DNA from: Paenibacillaceae bacterium
GTDB lineage: Bacteria; Bacillota; Bacilli; Paenibacillales; Paenibacillaceae
DNA length: 64,000 nt
Direction: 5' to 3'
NCBI GenBank assembly: GCA_004134985.1
Contig: REGQ01000064.1
Coordinates: 124,001-188,000, forward strand
A program made the translations under genes and the position numbers. This document shows, one piece after another, positions 18,974 through 28,016 of this stretch (position 1 is its first letter; every line of letters begins with the position of its first letter). The notes under the pieces are model-generated. The model saw only the letters and a program-made list of their open reading frames with translations, was not told the DNA's origin and did no database searches.

Positions 18974-19246
18974 TTATTTCTGTTGCTTAAGCTCATGGAA
19001 CTTTGTAAGGACGCCAGCTTTGCTCAGAAGATTGCGTACGGTATCTGAAGCTTGCGCTCCAGTTTGCAACCATTTCAACGCTTTTTCTTCATTGATGTTG
19101 ACTTGTGCCGGCTGAGTGATCGGATTGTAAGTACCGATCTCTTCAATAAAACGACCGTCGCGGGGCGAGCGGGAATCGGAAACAACAACACGATAAAACG
19201 GTGATTTGTGCGCACCGATACGTTTCAAACGAATACGAACTGCCAT
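18974..19246 (-). CDS. rpsP: 30S ribosomal protein S16
   Basis: 90 residues starting [26 protein letters not shown] (family signature) followed by [12 protein letters not shown] and [20 protein letters not shown] site precedes the ATG. It lies 38 bp downstream of ffh. Confidence 0.98.
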   Translation of the reverse strand: MAVRIRLKRIGAHKSPFYRVVVSDSRSPRDGRFIEEIGTYNPITQPAQVNINEEKALKWLQTGAQASDTVRNLLSKAGVLTKFHELKQQK

Positions 19247-19284
19247 GAAAATTCACCTCCTTCAATAGTAAACTGTCTTCAATA

Positions 19285-20664
19285 CTAGCCGAACGGGAAT
19301 TTCATGCCTTTGCCAAGCATCCCTTTCAGACCTTTGAGTCCTTTTTTGCCGCCTTTTGAACCTTGTCCCATCATCGATGACATCTGCTTCATCATCCGGC
19401 GCATATCGTCGAACTGCTTGATCAGACGATTCACATCCGCAACCGAAGTGCCGCTTCCCGCAGCAATCCGCTTGCGGCGGCTATGGTTCAAAATTTCTGG
19501 CTTCTGCTTCTCCTCGATCGTCATCGATTTCACAATCGCCTCGACGCGGTTAATTTGGCGTTCATCGACCTTAATATCTTTGAGCGCCTTCTTATTCATT
19601 CCCGGCATCATTTCAAGCAATTGATCGATTGGACCCATCTTCCGAACTTGCGCCATTTGATCAAGGAAATCATCAAACGTAAACTCCGCATTGCGCATCT
19701 TCCGTTCGAGTTCAGCCGCCTTGTCGGCATCGATATTCACCTGGGCTTTCTCAATGAGCGAGAGCATGTCCCCCATGCCCAAAATCCGCGATGCCATCCG
19801 GTCCGGGTAGAACGGCTCCAGTGAGTCGACCTTTTCCCCCATTGTTACGAACTTGATGGGGCAGCCGGTCACCGCTTTGACGGACAGCGCAGCACCGCCG
19901 CGCGTATCGCCGTCGAGCTTCGTCAGAACGACACCCGTTAGTTCCAGTTGATCATGGAAGCTTTGAGCTACGTTGACGGCGTCCTGTCCTGTCATCGCAT
20001 CAACAACGAGCAAAACTTCATCAGGCTTCACGAGCGCATGAATTTGCTTCAGCTCATCCATGAGCGCTTCATCAATATGAAGACGTCCTGCTGTATCGAT
20101 GATGACATAATCGTTGCCGTTTTCCTTCGCATGCTGCAAGCCGGCGCGAGCGATCTCAACCGGGTTCTCCTTGTCGCCAAGCGAGAACACAGGCGCATTG
20201 ATGCTTTCGCCCACAACCTGAAGCTGCTTGATAGCGGCAGGGCGGTAGATGTCACAAGCGACCAGCAGCGGGCGATGATTGCCCTTCTGCAGCAGCTTTG
20301 CCAGTTTGCCTGTCGTAGTAGTCTTACCGGCACCTTGCAAACCGGTCATCATAATGACGGTTGGCGGCTTATTGGCCTTGGCCAGCTTGCTCTGCGTGCC
20401 ACCCATCAATTCCGTTAATTCCTTGTTGACGATATCGATGACGACCATGCCAGGTGTGAAGCTCTTCATCACTTCCTGCCCGACCGCACGTTCCTTCACC
20501 TTGCCGATAAAATCTTTGACAACTTTGAAGTTAACGTCGGCTTCCAGCAGTGCGAGCCGCACCTCGCGCATCGCTTCGCCAACATCCTCTTCGGATACTT
20601 TCCCCTTGCCCTTCAGCTTGCTGAATACGTTCTGCAGTCGGCTTGCCAAACCTTCAAACGCCAT
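19285..20664 (-). CDS. ffh: Signal recognition particle protein Ffh
   Basis: SRP54 GTPase that delivers nascent membrane and secreted proteins to FtsY. 459 residues: N domain, G domain with GLQGAGKTT, DTAGRLH and TKLDGDTRGGAAL, and a methionine-rich M domain (FDDMRRMMKQMSSMMGQG). ATG at 20664 overlaps the ylxM 3' end by 11 bp, the usual coupled pair; a GTG three codons upstream is an alternative. Confidence 0.98.
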   Translation of the reverse strand: MAFEGLASRLQNVFSKLKGKGKVSEEDVGEAMREVRLALLEADVNFKVVKDFIGKVKERAVGQEVMKSFTPGMVVIDIVNKELTELMGGTQSKLAKANKPPTVIMMTGLQGAGKTTTTGKLAKLLQKGNHRPLLVACDIYRPAAIKQLQVVGESINAPVFSLGDKENPVEIARAGLQHAKENGNDYVIIDTAGRLHIDEALMDELKQIHALVKPDEVLLVVDAMTGQDAVNVAQSFHDQLELTGVVLTKLDGDTRGGAALSVKAVTGCPIKFVTMGEKVDSLEPFYPDRMASRILGMGDMLSLIEKAQVNIDADKAAELERKMRNAEFTFDDFLDQMAQVRKMGPIDQLLEMMPGMNKKALKDIKVDERQINRVEAIVKSMTIEEKQKPEILNHSRRKRIAAGSGTSVADVNRLIKQFDDMRRMMKQMSSMMGQGSKGGKKGLKGLKGMLGKGMKFPFG

Positions 20665-21052
20665 CGTCGTCACCCCCCTTATTCATTGAAATGCCTTCTG
20701 TCTGTTTCAGGCGGTGCAGCAGCTCGAGCAGCTGCGGCTTGCGCACTTCCGAGTCTGCCAGCAGATTCAATCCGCTCTCTAGCTCTGCAAGCAACACTTG
20801 CGCCTCTCCATGCCGCGCCAGTAGGCCAAGCTTGCTTTCATAGCCTTCAAGCGCTTGTTCGGCACGTTTGAGATGTTCGTAAACCGCCTGACGGCTAATT
20901 GTAAATTCCGCGGCGATTTCCCCAAGTGAGAAATCATCGTGAAAATAATATTTGAGAAAGGTCTGCTGCTTTTCCGTCAGCAACGCTTCATAGAAATCAA
21001 ATAGTAAATTAATTCGGTTTGTTTTGGCGAGGGCGCCCGGATCATTGGTCAC
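20654..21052 (-). CDS. ylxM: YlxM, SRP-associated helix-turn-helix protein
   Basis: 132 residues. The family block KTNRINLLFDFYEALLTEKQQTFLKYYF is followed by a sigma-70 region-4-like HTH (FSLGEIAAEFTISRQAVYEHLKRAEQAL). In streptococci YlxM binds SRP RNA and modulates Ffh GTPase activity. I place the start at the GTG at 21052, behind GGGAGGAGGGG; the frame remains open upstream but that part is leader sequence. Confidence 0.9.
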   Translation of the reverse strand: MTNDPGALAKTNRINLLFDFYEALLTEKQQTFLKYYFHDDFSLGEIAAEFTISRQAVYEHLKRAEQALEGYESKLGLLARHGEAQVLLAELESGLNLLADSEVRKPQLLELLHRLKQTEGISMNKGGDDDGV

Positions 21053-21147
21053 CGTCAGCCCCTCCTCCCGTTGTGCAGCCTGTACAACAGTCTGCAAGCA
21101 AACGTAAACGGCTTCGCCGTTTTCCATCCAGGACACGGACAAACTCT

Positions 21148-21163
21148 GTTGACTATAGTCAAC
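21148..21163. promoter_or_regulatory. Perfect 16-bp palindrome at the ylxM transcription start
   Basis: GTTGACTATAGTCAAC is its own reverse complement. It begins about 8 bases downstream of the -10 box, so a dimeric protein bound here would block transcription. No known operator consensus is matched with certainty. Confidence 0.55.
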
Positions 21164-21170
21164 GATTATT

Positions 21171-21199
21171 ATCATATCCCAACAGAAGAACACTGTCAA
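21171..21199 (-). promoter_or_regulatory. Strong sigma-A promoter of ylxM-ffh
   Basis: On the minus strand TTGACA (21199-21194), a 17-bp spacer and TATGAT (21176-21171) give a near-consensus promoter just after ftsY. The leader to the ylxM GTG is about 110 bases and contains a GTAAACGGC hairpin repeat. Confidence 0.8.
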
Positions 21200-21217
21200 G
21201 TGTTTTACCTTGTCACC

Positions 21218-22207
21218 TTAAACTTCTTCTTCTTCTTTCTGGACAAGTCCCGCAAACAGCGCATGTACGAATTGCTCCGCATCGAACGCCTGCAGATCGC
21301 TCATTTTTTCACCCAGACCGACAAATTTAACCGGCAGATTCAATTCATTGCGAATCGCGATGACAATGCCGCCTTTAGCTGTCCCGTCCAGCTTCGTCAG
21401 CACCAGACCGGTTACACCGCTTTTCTCGCCGAACAGCTTGGCCTGACTGAGCGCATTTTGACCGGTTGTCGCATCAAGTACAAGCAGCACTTCATGCGGT
21501 GCATCCGGAACTTCCCGTCTGATGACACGGAAGATCTTGTTCAGCTCTTCCATCAGGTTCGTTTTGTTCTGCAATCTTCCCGCCGTATCGCAAAGCAGCA
21601 CATCGACCCCGCGCTGTTTGGCGGCCTGTACCGCGTCGAACATAACTGCTGCCGGATCGGAGCCGGACTGCTGCTTGATCACATCAACGCCCACACGCTG
21701 CCCCCATACTTCAAGCTGCTCGATCGCACCGGCGCGGAAAGTGTCTCCCGCTGCCAATAGTACGCTTTTGCCTTCGCTTTTGAAGCGATGGGCCAGCTTG
21801 CCGATCGTCGTCGTTTTGCCCACGCCGTTGACGCCGACGAACAGAATGACTGTCATTCCGCTCGGGGACATGTTCAGTCCCGGGTTTTCCTCGCCGCGAA
21901 GCAGGCTGGACAGCTTCTCCGAGAGAATCGGCTGCAAATCGGAGGCATCCTCGATTTTTTGTTTTTTTACTTCTTTACGCAGCTCTTCAATTAATTCCAT
22001 AACGGTCGTAACTCCGACGTCCGCGCCAATCAAAATCTCTTCGAGCTCTTCATAGAACTCTTCGTCGATTTTTTTGCGGCGGGTAATCAGTTCCTCAACC
22101 TTCTCAACAAACGCTGTTCTTGTTTTGGCCAGGCCCTCTTTAAATGCCGTCGTGACCGCTTCGGTTTTGCCTGCAATACTTTCTTTCAGCCTCTTAAAAA
22201 AACTCAT
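21218..22207 (-). CDS. ftsY: SRP receptor FtsY
   Basis: Membrane-docking GTPase for the SRP. 329 residues with a short charged N-terminal region, N domain, and G domain (GVNGVGKTTTIGKLA, DTAGRLQNKTNLMEEL, TKLDGTAKGG, GLGEKMSDLQAFD). The A domain is short, as in Bacillus. It starts 39 bp after smc and probably shares its transcript. Confidence 0.98.
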   Translation of the reverse strand: MSFFKRLKESIAGKTEAVTTAFKEGLAKTRTAFVEKVEELITRRKKIDEEFYEELEEILIGADVGVTTVMELIEELRKEVKKQKIEDASDLQPILSEKLSSLLRGEENPGLNMSPSGMTVILFVGVNGVGKTTTIGKLAHRFKSEGKSVLLAAGDTFRAGAIEQLEVWGQRVGVDVIKQQSGSDPAAVMFDAVQAAKQRGVDVLLCDTAGRLQNKTNLMEELNKIFRVIRREVPDAPHEVLLVLDATTGQNALSQAKLFGEKSGVTGLVLTKLDGTAKGGIVIAIRNELNLPVKFVGLGEKMSDLQAFDAEQFVHALFAGLVQKEEEEV

Positions 22208-22246
22208 GGTTCCTCTTCCCTTCCGAACATTGATACGCCTTCGAGG

Positions 22247-25200
22247 CTATGCTGAAACTGCTTCCTCATCTTCCAATTTCACCGACACCAGCTTCGATAC
22301 GCCGCCTTCCTCCATCGTCACTCCGTAAAGGACGTCCGCCTCTTCCATTGTACCTTTGCGGTGCGTCACAACGATAAATTGTGTCAGCTCCGAAAACTCG
22401 CGCAAATATTGTGCGAATCGGGCGACATTCGCTTCGTCAAGCGCAGCTTCAACTTCATCAAGCACACAGAACGGCACAGGCTTGACCTGCAGGATCGCAA
22501 ACAACAGAGCAATTGCCGTCAGCGCCCGTTCTCCGCCGGAGAGCAGCTGCAAATTTTGCAGCTTCTTGCCTGGAGGCTGAGCCATTATATCGATGCCCGT
22601 CTCCAGCACCCGATCGGTATCAACCATCATCAGGTCAGCGCGGCCGCCGCCGAACAGCTTCGCAAAAACGACAACAAAATGTTTCCTGATCGCTTCGAAA
22701 GTCGTGCGAAACCGTTTGCCCATTTCGTCTTCCATCTCGCGGATCACCTGATAAAGTGTCGTCTTGGCTTCCATAAGATCGTTTTTTTGGCCATCCAGAA
22801 ACTCGTACCGTTCGCGTACGCGTTCATATTCTTCGATCGCTCCCAGATTCACATCGCCCAGCTGGGTAATTTTGCGTTTCAACTCGCGCACCTCTTGCTG
22901 GGTTCCCGCGATATCTTCAGGCACGGGATAGCGTTCCTTGGCCAGTTCGAAGCTGAGTTCATATTCTTCGCTCAGCTTGCGAAGCACATTGTCCAATTCC
23001 ACATCGAGCCGGTTGGCGGCAATTTCGGTTTGCCGGATCTGATCTTCCACCTGCCGCAGCTGAGCGCGCTGCTCTTTGGTTTCGCTCTCGCCTTCCTCAA
23101 GATAGCGCGTCATCTCCGTACGCTCTGCCCGTTTGAAGTCGGTCTGCTCAGCGCATTCCTCTTTCTTTAGGCGGTAGTGATTCTGGCTCTCCAGTTGTTT
23201 GACGCTCTCTTCGTGATGCCGGCTCATCTCCTGCTCCTGCTGCTTGAACTGATTCCGCATCCCGGTGAGTTCCTGCCTGGCCCGCGTCAATTCACTGCGC
23301 ACCCGAACTGCCTGATCTTCATAGGAATGCTTCTCCTGCGACATCTTGGCCACCTTGATTTTCAGATCAGTCAACTGGCCCTGCAATTGCTGCTTGGCCG
23401 ACTCTGTCTCCTTGCGCCGGCTTTCTGCCTGGCGAATTTCGTTCTGCAGCTTATGCTCCGCTGCCGTCAATTCCACCAGTTTCGCCTGGGCAGCAGCGAT
23501 TGCCGCCTCCAGCTCGCGCCGTTCGGCCGTATGTCCGCTGAGATCCTGGGCAAACATCTGATTTTGCTCTTGCAAATGACGCGCTTCCTTCTCCAGTTGC
23601 TGCTGTTCCGCGCGAATTTGCTGTTCCTCGATCCGGCGCTTCTCGCCGTGTTCACGCAATTCCTCAATGTTCTGATTGCGAATCGATTGCTCCTTGCGGA
23701 TATCACCCAGCTTGTCCTTGAGCCGCGCCAATTGCGCTGCGGTTTCCTTGATCTCCAGATCAAGCTGTTCAATCTGCCGCGTTCTTCCAAGCAGGTTGGC
23801 GCCTTTCTTGTGCAGACTGCCTCCTGTCATGGAGCCGCCTGCATTGACGACATCGCCCTCAAGCGTAACTACCCGATACCGGTAGTTGCACTTGGCAGCA
23901 ATTCGATTCGCTTCCTCAAGCTTAGTCGCAATCAGGACATTGCCAAGCAGGCTGCCCACAATCGAGCTGTAGGTTTCGGAGCATGACACCAGTTCGGATG
24001 CAATGCCTACAAACCCCTCTGCTGCTTGAATGGAGCGTTTCTCGTTCTCAGGAACATAGCGGCTCTTGATGACATCAAGGGGCAGAAAGGTCGCTCGCCC
24101 TAATTGACGCTGCTTCAAGAAAGCAATGGCCTCGCGGGCTGCACGCTCATTTTCCATGACAACATGCTGAAGCGCTCCGCCGAGAGCCGTCTCTACCGCC
24201 AGTTCCAACTCCTGCGGAACCTTGACCAGTTCCGCAACCGCGCCATGTACCCCGGTAAGCCCGCCGTTTGCTCGCCTGGATGCTTTGAGCACTTCCCGCA
24301 CGCCTTGAATGAAGCCATCCAGATCATTTTGCATTTCTTTCATTGTGTCGCGTCTGGACTCCTGCGCATCCTGTTTCTGCTGCCACTTGCGCGCCGCAGC
24401 CTGCGCCTCCTCATATAGTTTGTGCAAGGACTGAAGCTGCTCGCTCTCATCTAGATAACGGCTCCGGGTTTTGCCAAGGTCGGCAATCGTTTCTTCCAGC
24501 TTGCGCTGCAGCGACAGCTTGCGGGCCATCATCTTCTCCGATTGTTCCCGCCACTTCGCTTCCTCGCCATCCAAACGCTCAATTCGGCGCTGAACCGCTT
24601 CCTGCTGCTGTTCGGCATACCGAATTTCGTTGCGCGCCTGCGCCATCCCGCTCAGCACTTCCAACAGTTCACCTTTAAGCGTTTCTTCCTCGGCACTGCC
24701 GCTTTCGCCGGCGACCCCGAGAAAATTCGCTTCCTCGCTTGCAAGCAGCGCCTCCAATTGCACCAATTCTTCGGTCAACTTGGCTTCCTTGGCTTGCATG
24801 TCCGCTTCCTCAAGCGCAAGCTGGTCGATGCGTTCTTCTTGGGAAGCGATCAATTGCTCCAGTTGGCTGCGATTTTGCTCCAGATTGCGTTTGCGCTCCT
24901 TCAGAACTTCACCGTAGCCTTCGCTCTTCTCATATTCTTCACTGTACTGCAGCATGGCCTCATGCAGCCGGTCGAGCGCCTCTTCGATCTCCCGAAGCTT
25001 CTGACGATCGCGCTCGAGCAGCGCGTCATGCTTGCTGACAACCGACGACAAACCGAGCTGATCCTCTTGCAAACGGGTCAGCTTGGCTGATGCTTCTGTC
25101 CAGGACCGGTGCACTTCCTCAATCTGGTGGACATACATCGATATTTCCTTTGTTTTCAGCTGCTCTTTCAACGATTTATAATGAATCGCTTTCTCGGACT

Positions 25201-25822
25201 GCTCCTGCAGCGGTCCAATCTGAACCTCCAGTTCGGAGACAAGATCATGAATACGAATCAAATTATTCTCCGTATCATCCAGCTTGCGCTGTGCTTCGCG
25301 CTTGCGGGACTTGTACTTGACAATGCCCGACGCCTCCTCGAAGATGCCGCGCCTGTCCTCTGAACGGGTACTTAATATTTCCTCAATTCGCCCCTGTCCA
25401 ATAATCGAATACGCTTCCTTGCCTATGCCGGTATCCATAAACAGCTCCGTAATATCCTTGAGCCTGCAAGGCTGCTTATTGATCAGATATTCGCTGTCAC
25501 CGCTGCGGTGCACACGGCGGGTTACCGTCACTTCATTGAATTCGAGCGGCAGCACTTGATCGGTATTGTCAAGTGATAGCGATACCTCAGCATAGTTGAC
25601 GGCTTTGCGCGCATCACTTCCGGCAAAAATAATATCTTCCATCTTGCCGCCGCGCAAGCTTTTTGCACTTTGCTCTCCAAGCACCCAGCGGATACTGTCG
25701 GAAATATTGCTTTTACCGCTGCCATTCGGTCCAACGACGGCCGTAATTCCCCTTACAAATTCCAGCTCCGTCCGGTCGGCGAATGACTTGAATCCTGATA
25801 ATTCAATTCGTTTCAGGTACAT
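22247..25822 (-). CDS. smc: Chromosome segregation ATPase SMC
   Basis: 1191 residues, the normal length. Walker A GPNGSGKSNISDSIRW near residue 32; long coiled coils; hinge about 500-660 with the GG-rich VNAGGSMTGGSLHKKG; ABC signature LSGGERALTAIALLFA; Walker B FCVLDEVEAALDEANV. Dimers with ScpA/ScpB organise and segregate chromosomes. ATG follows GAGGTGA. In Bacillus it follows rnc directly; here an alcohol dehydrogenase gene lies between them. Confidence 0.99.
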   Translation of the reverse strand: MYLKRIELSGFKSFADRTELEFVRGITAVVGPNGSGKSNISDSIRWVLGEQSAKSLRGGKMEDIIFAGSDARKAVNYAEVSLSLDNTDQVLPLEFNEVTVTRRVHRSGDSEYLINKQPCRLKDITELFMDTGIGKEAYSIIGQGRIEEILSTRSEDRRGIFEEASGIVKYKSRKREAQRKLDDTENNLIRIHDLVSELEVQIGPLQEQSEKAIHYKSLKEQLKTKEISMYVHQIEEVHRSWTEASAKLTRLQEDQLGLSSVVSKHDALLERDRQKLREIEEALDRLHEAMLQYSEEYEKSEGYGEVLKERKRNLEQNRSQLEQLIASQEERIDQLALEEADMQAKEAKLTEELVQLEALLASEEANFLGVAGESGSAEEETLKGELLEVLSGMAQARNEIRYAEQQQEAVQRRIERLDGEEAKWREQSEKMMARKLSLQRKLEETIADLGKTRSRYLDESEQLQSLHKLYEEAQAAARKWQQKQDAQESRRDTMKEMQNDLDGFIQGVREVLKASRRANGGLTGVHGAVAELVKVPQELELAVETALGGALQHVVMENERAAREAIAFLKQRQLGRATFLPLDVIKSRYVPENEKRSIQAAEGFVGIASELVSCSETYSSIVGSLLGNVLIATKLEEANRIAAKCNYRYRVVTLEGDVVNAGGSMTGGSLHKKGANLLGRTRQIEQLDLEIKETAAQLARLKDKLGDIRKEQSIRNQNIEELREHGEKRRIEEQQIRAEQQQLEKEARHLQEQNQMFAQDLSGHTAERRELEAAIAAAQAKLVELTAAEHKLQNEIRQAESRRKETESAKQQLQGQLTDLKIKVAKMSQEKHSYEDQAVRVRSELTRARQELTGMRNQFKQQEQEMSRHHEESVKQLESQNHYRLKKEECAEQTDFKRAERTEMTRYLEEGESETKEQRAQLRQVEDQIRQTEIAANRLDVELDNVLRKLSEEYELSFELAKERYPVPEDIAGTQQEVRELKRKITQLGDVNLGAIEEYERVRERYEFLDGQKNDLMEAKTTLYQVIREMEDEMGKRFRTTFEAIRKHFVVVFAKLFGGGRADLMMVDTDRVLETGIDIMAQPPGKKLQNLQLLSGGERALTAIALLFAILQVKPVPFCVLDEVEAALDEANVARFAQYLREFSELTQFIVVTHRKGTMEEADVLYGVTMEEGGVSKLVSVKLEDEEAVSA

Positions 25823-25900
25823 ATTGGCCCTTCACCTCACCCGAGTATTGTATCATATTCCACTCTGGCAAGCGACCGCATTCATGCACAATTCATGCAG

Positions 25901-25931
25901 AAAAAGCCCCCTTTAGGCAAGGAGAGCTTCT
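25901..25931 (-). terminator. Terminator after the alcohol dehydrogenase gene
   Basis: Minus strand AGCTCTCCTT-GCCTA-AAGGGGGCT (with G-U pairs) followed by TTTTTC, between the dehydrogenase stop and smc. Confidence 0.7.
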
Positions 25932-25972
25932 TCCGCTGCTTCGCTGCTGCTATGATCCTTCCGGATGACAGC

Positions 25973-26980
25973 TTACAAGCGAATTTGCACTTTGAACAAA
26001 TCAGGGTCGCGCGGTCCTTCCAGAAAGCTTACGGCTTCCTCAAGTGAAATCAATTTGGAGACGAGCGGTTTCACATCGATCCGCCCTTCCGTTATCCAGC
26101 GACTGGCCGGAACAAACGTGTGATTGATTGCCATCGATCCGATGAATGTCCAATCCCGGCGATACAGATCATACGGCGAAAGCTGAATGACTGATTTCTC
26201 GGACGCTACGCCAAACTGCAAATACTTTCCGGCTGGCCCCAAATGAGTGATCGCCTGTTGAATGACAGATGCGATGCCTGTCGCATCGACAACAACATCA
26301 AAACCTTCTGCATAAGCCGGCGTAGCCAGCAGCTTCTCCGCGTCGCGGCTGTGCACTCCTTTGCTTGCTCCGAACTTCAGCGCAAGCGCCAGTTTCTCCT
26401 CGGAAATGTCAACGACAACGATTTCAGACGCTCCTGCTTTAATTAGGCATTGCACGAGCTGCTGCCCCATCGCTCCGCCGCCATAGATCAGCACTCTACT
26501 GCCGTATTCCATCTGCAGACGGTTCAAACCGTGCACGACGCAGGCGACAGGCTCAATGAATGCGCCTTCTTCAAACGACACATGATCGGCAAGCTTGATG
26601 ACATTTTGTGCAGGCGATTTTACAAACTCCGCCATTCCACCGTCTACAGTTACTCCGATCGCCCCCCAGTTGCTGCAATGATTGCCGCGCTGGGTCAGAC
26701 AGTACAAACACCCGCCGCAAAAAATCGACGGATCAACTGTAACACGGTCCCCGACTTTGAATTCGGTTACTTGCTCGCCAATCTCATGAACAACTCCGGA
26801 AAATTCATGTCCCGGTATAATGGGAAATTTAGGTGCAAACTCTCCATGATAAATATGGATATCAGTTCCGCATATCCCCGTGCGCTCTACTTTAATTGTA
26901 ACTTCTCCGGCTCCGGGTTGCGGGTAGGGAACTTCCTTTACACGAGCAACGCCTGGCGTTTCAACAACAAGAGCTTTCAT
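25973..26980 (-). CDS. Zinc-dependent alcohol/polyol dehydrogenase (MDR family)
   Basis: 335 residues. Catalytic-domain motifs include CGTDIHIYHGEF, GHEFSGVV, and the structural zinc cysteines CGGCLYCLTQRGNHC; the Rossmann part has YGGGAMGQQLVQ and acidic VVDIS, suggesting NAD. Closest in style to sorbitol/threonine-type dehydrogenases; the substrate cannot be told. ATG at 26980 follows GAGGTGG. It stands as a single unit between rnc and smc with terminators on both sides. Confidence 0.9.
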   Translation of the reverse strand: MKALVVETPGVARVKEVPYPQPGAGEVTIKVERTGICGTDIHIYHGEFAPKFPIIPGHEFSGVVHEIGEQVTEFKVGDRVTVDPSIFCGGCLYCLTQRGNHCSNWGAIGVTVDGGMAEFVKSPAQNVIKLADHVSFEEGAFIEPVACVVHGLNRLQMEYGSRVLIYGGGAMGQQLVQCLIKAGASEIVVVDISEEKLALALKFGASKGVHSRDAEKLLATPAYAEGFDVVVDATGIASVIQQAITHLGPAGKYLQFGVASEKSVIQLSPYDLYRRDWTFIGSMAINHTFVPASRWITEGRIDVKPLVSKLISLEEAVSFLEGPRDPDLFKVQIRL

Positions 26981-27202
26981 TGTAAGCCACCTCATCTTCT
27001 TCGAGTACTTTTCTGTGCATAGTGTTTTGTTTGGCAGCAATTGTTTGACCACGCATTTATTTTCCCACCGGGAGGCAGGATGGTCAAGCATTACTTTGTT
27101 GACTGCTGGCCTGCTCAGTCATTCCATGCTTCCTGCAGTTTAAACGGAGCAAGGCGGATGCCGGAGTTGCGAGGCTTCTCCCGCCTGCCACTTCGAATAA
27201 TG

Positions 27203-27249
27203 GAAAAAATGACACCCACAGCCATTGATTCCCGGCTTGAATGTCATTT
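27203..27249 (-). terminator. Terminator of the fab-rnc operon
   Basis: Minus strand ATGACA and TGTCAT with an inner AGCC/GGCT pair form a long stem followed by TTTTTT. The rest of the 334-bp gap between rnc and the dehydrogenase gene (26981-27314) shows no convincing gene. Confidence 0.75.
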
Positions 27250-27314
27250 CCATCACTCTTCCTCGAACAGATCAGACGATAATGGCCTGGTAAGGTGTAT
27301 ATAGCACTTGCCGG

Positions 27315-28016
27315 TCATTCATCATCTGCAGATAATCGAGCATACGCTTCTGAAGCTGCCCGCTGCTCCGCTTCCTTCTTCGTGCGTCCGCTCCCGCTGC
27401 CGAACCGATTGGCGCCGACATACACATCGACGACAAACTCTCGGTCATGAGCAGGTCCGCGCTCCTCTGTCACTCGATAGTCTACCGCACCAAGTGAACG
27501 GTGCTGAACCCGCTCCTGCAGTTTGGACTTGTAGTCTTTGACCATCAGCGGGCCGTCGATTTCGACGCGCGGGAAAATTCGCTCCGTCAGAAACAGGCGA
27601 ACTGCCTCCAGCCCTTGATCCAGATACAATGCGCCAACGAACGCTTCGAACAAATCAGCAAGCAGTGCCGGCCGGGAACGACCGCCAAGCTGCTCCTCAC
27701 CTCGTCCAAGCTGGACATAAGCGCCGAAATCCAGCAATTCGGCAAACCCGGCCAGCGACGGCTCGCATACGATTGCTGCCCGCATGCGTGTCAACTCGCC
27801 TTCAGGACGCGTCGGGTAAGCAACGTACAAATAATCCGATACAATGAGCTGCAACACCGCATCGCCAAGAAATTCAAGCCGCTCATTATGTTTGGCAGAA
27901 CCGCGGCGATGCTCGTTCACATACGAAGTGTGCGTAAAAGCCTGCTTCAGCAAACCGATGCGGCGGAAGCGAACCTGCAGCCGATGCTGCAGTTCCTTAA
28001 AGGGATCAGGCTTCAT
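27315..28016 (-). CDS. rnc: Ribonuclease III
   Basis: Cuts double-stranded RNA in rRNA and mRNA maturation. 233 residues: catalytic domain with [20 protein letters not shown] and [13 protein letters not shown], then a C-terminal dsRNA-binding domain ([11 protein letters not shown] ... [17 protein letters not shown]). The ATG overlaps the fabF end by 11 bp, so it is the last gene of the fatty-acid cluster. Confidence 0.98.
   Translation of the reverse strand: MKPDPFKELQHRLQVRFRRIGLLKQAFTHTSYVNEHRRGSAKHNERLEFLGDAVLQLIVSDYLYVAYPTRPEGELTRMRAAIVCEPSLAGFAELLDFGAYVQLGRGEEQLGGRSRPALLADLFEAFVGALYLDQGLEAVRLFLTERIFPRVEIDGPLMVKDYKSKLQERVQHRSLGAVDYRVTEERGPAHDREFVVDVYVGANRFGSGSGRTKKEAEQRAASEAYARLSADDE

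Noticed and set aside
27041-27304. Plus-strand open frame between the dehydrogenase gene and rnc
   Set aside because: Overlaps the rnc terminator and has no ribosome-binding site.
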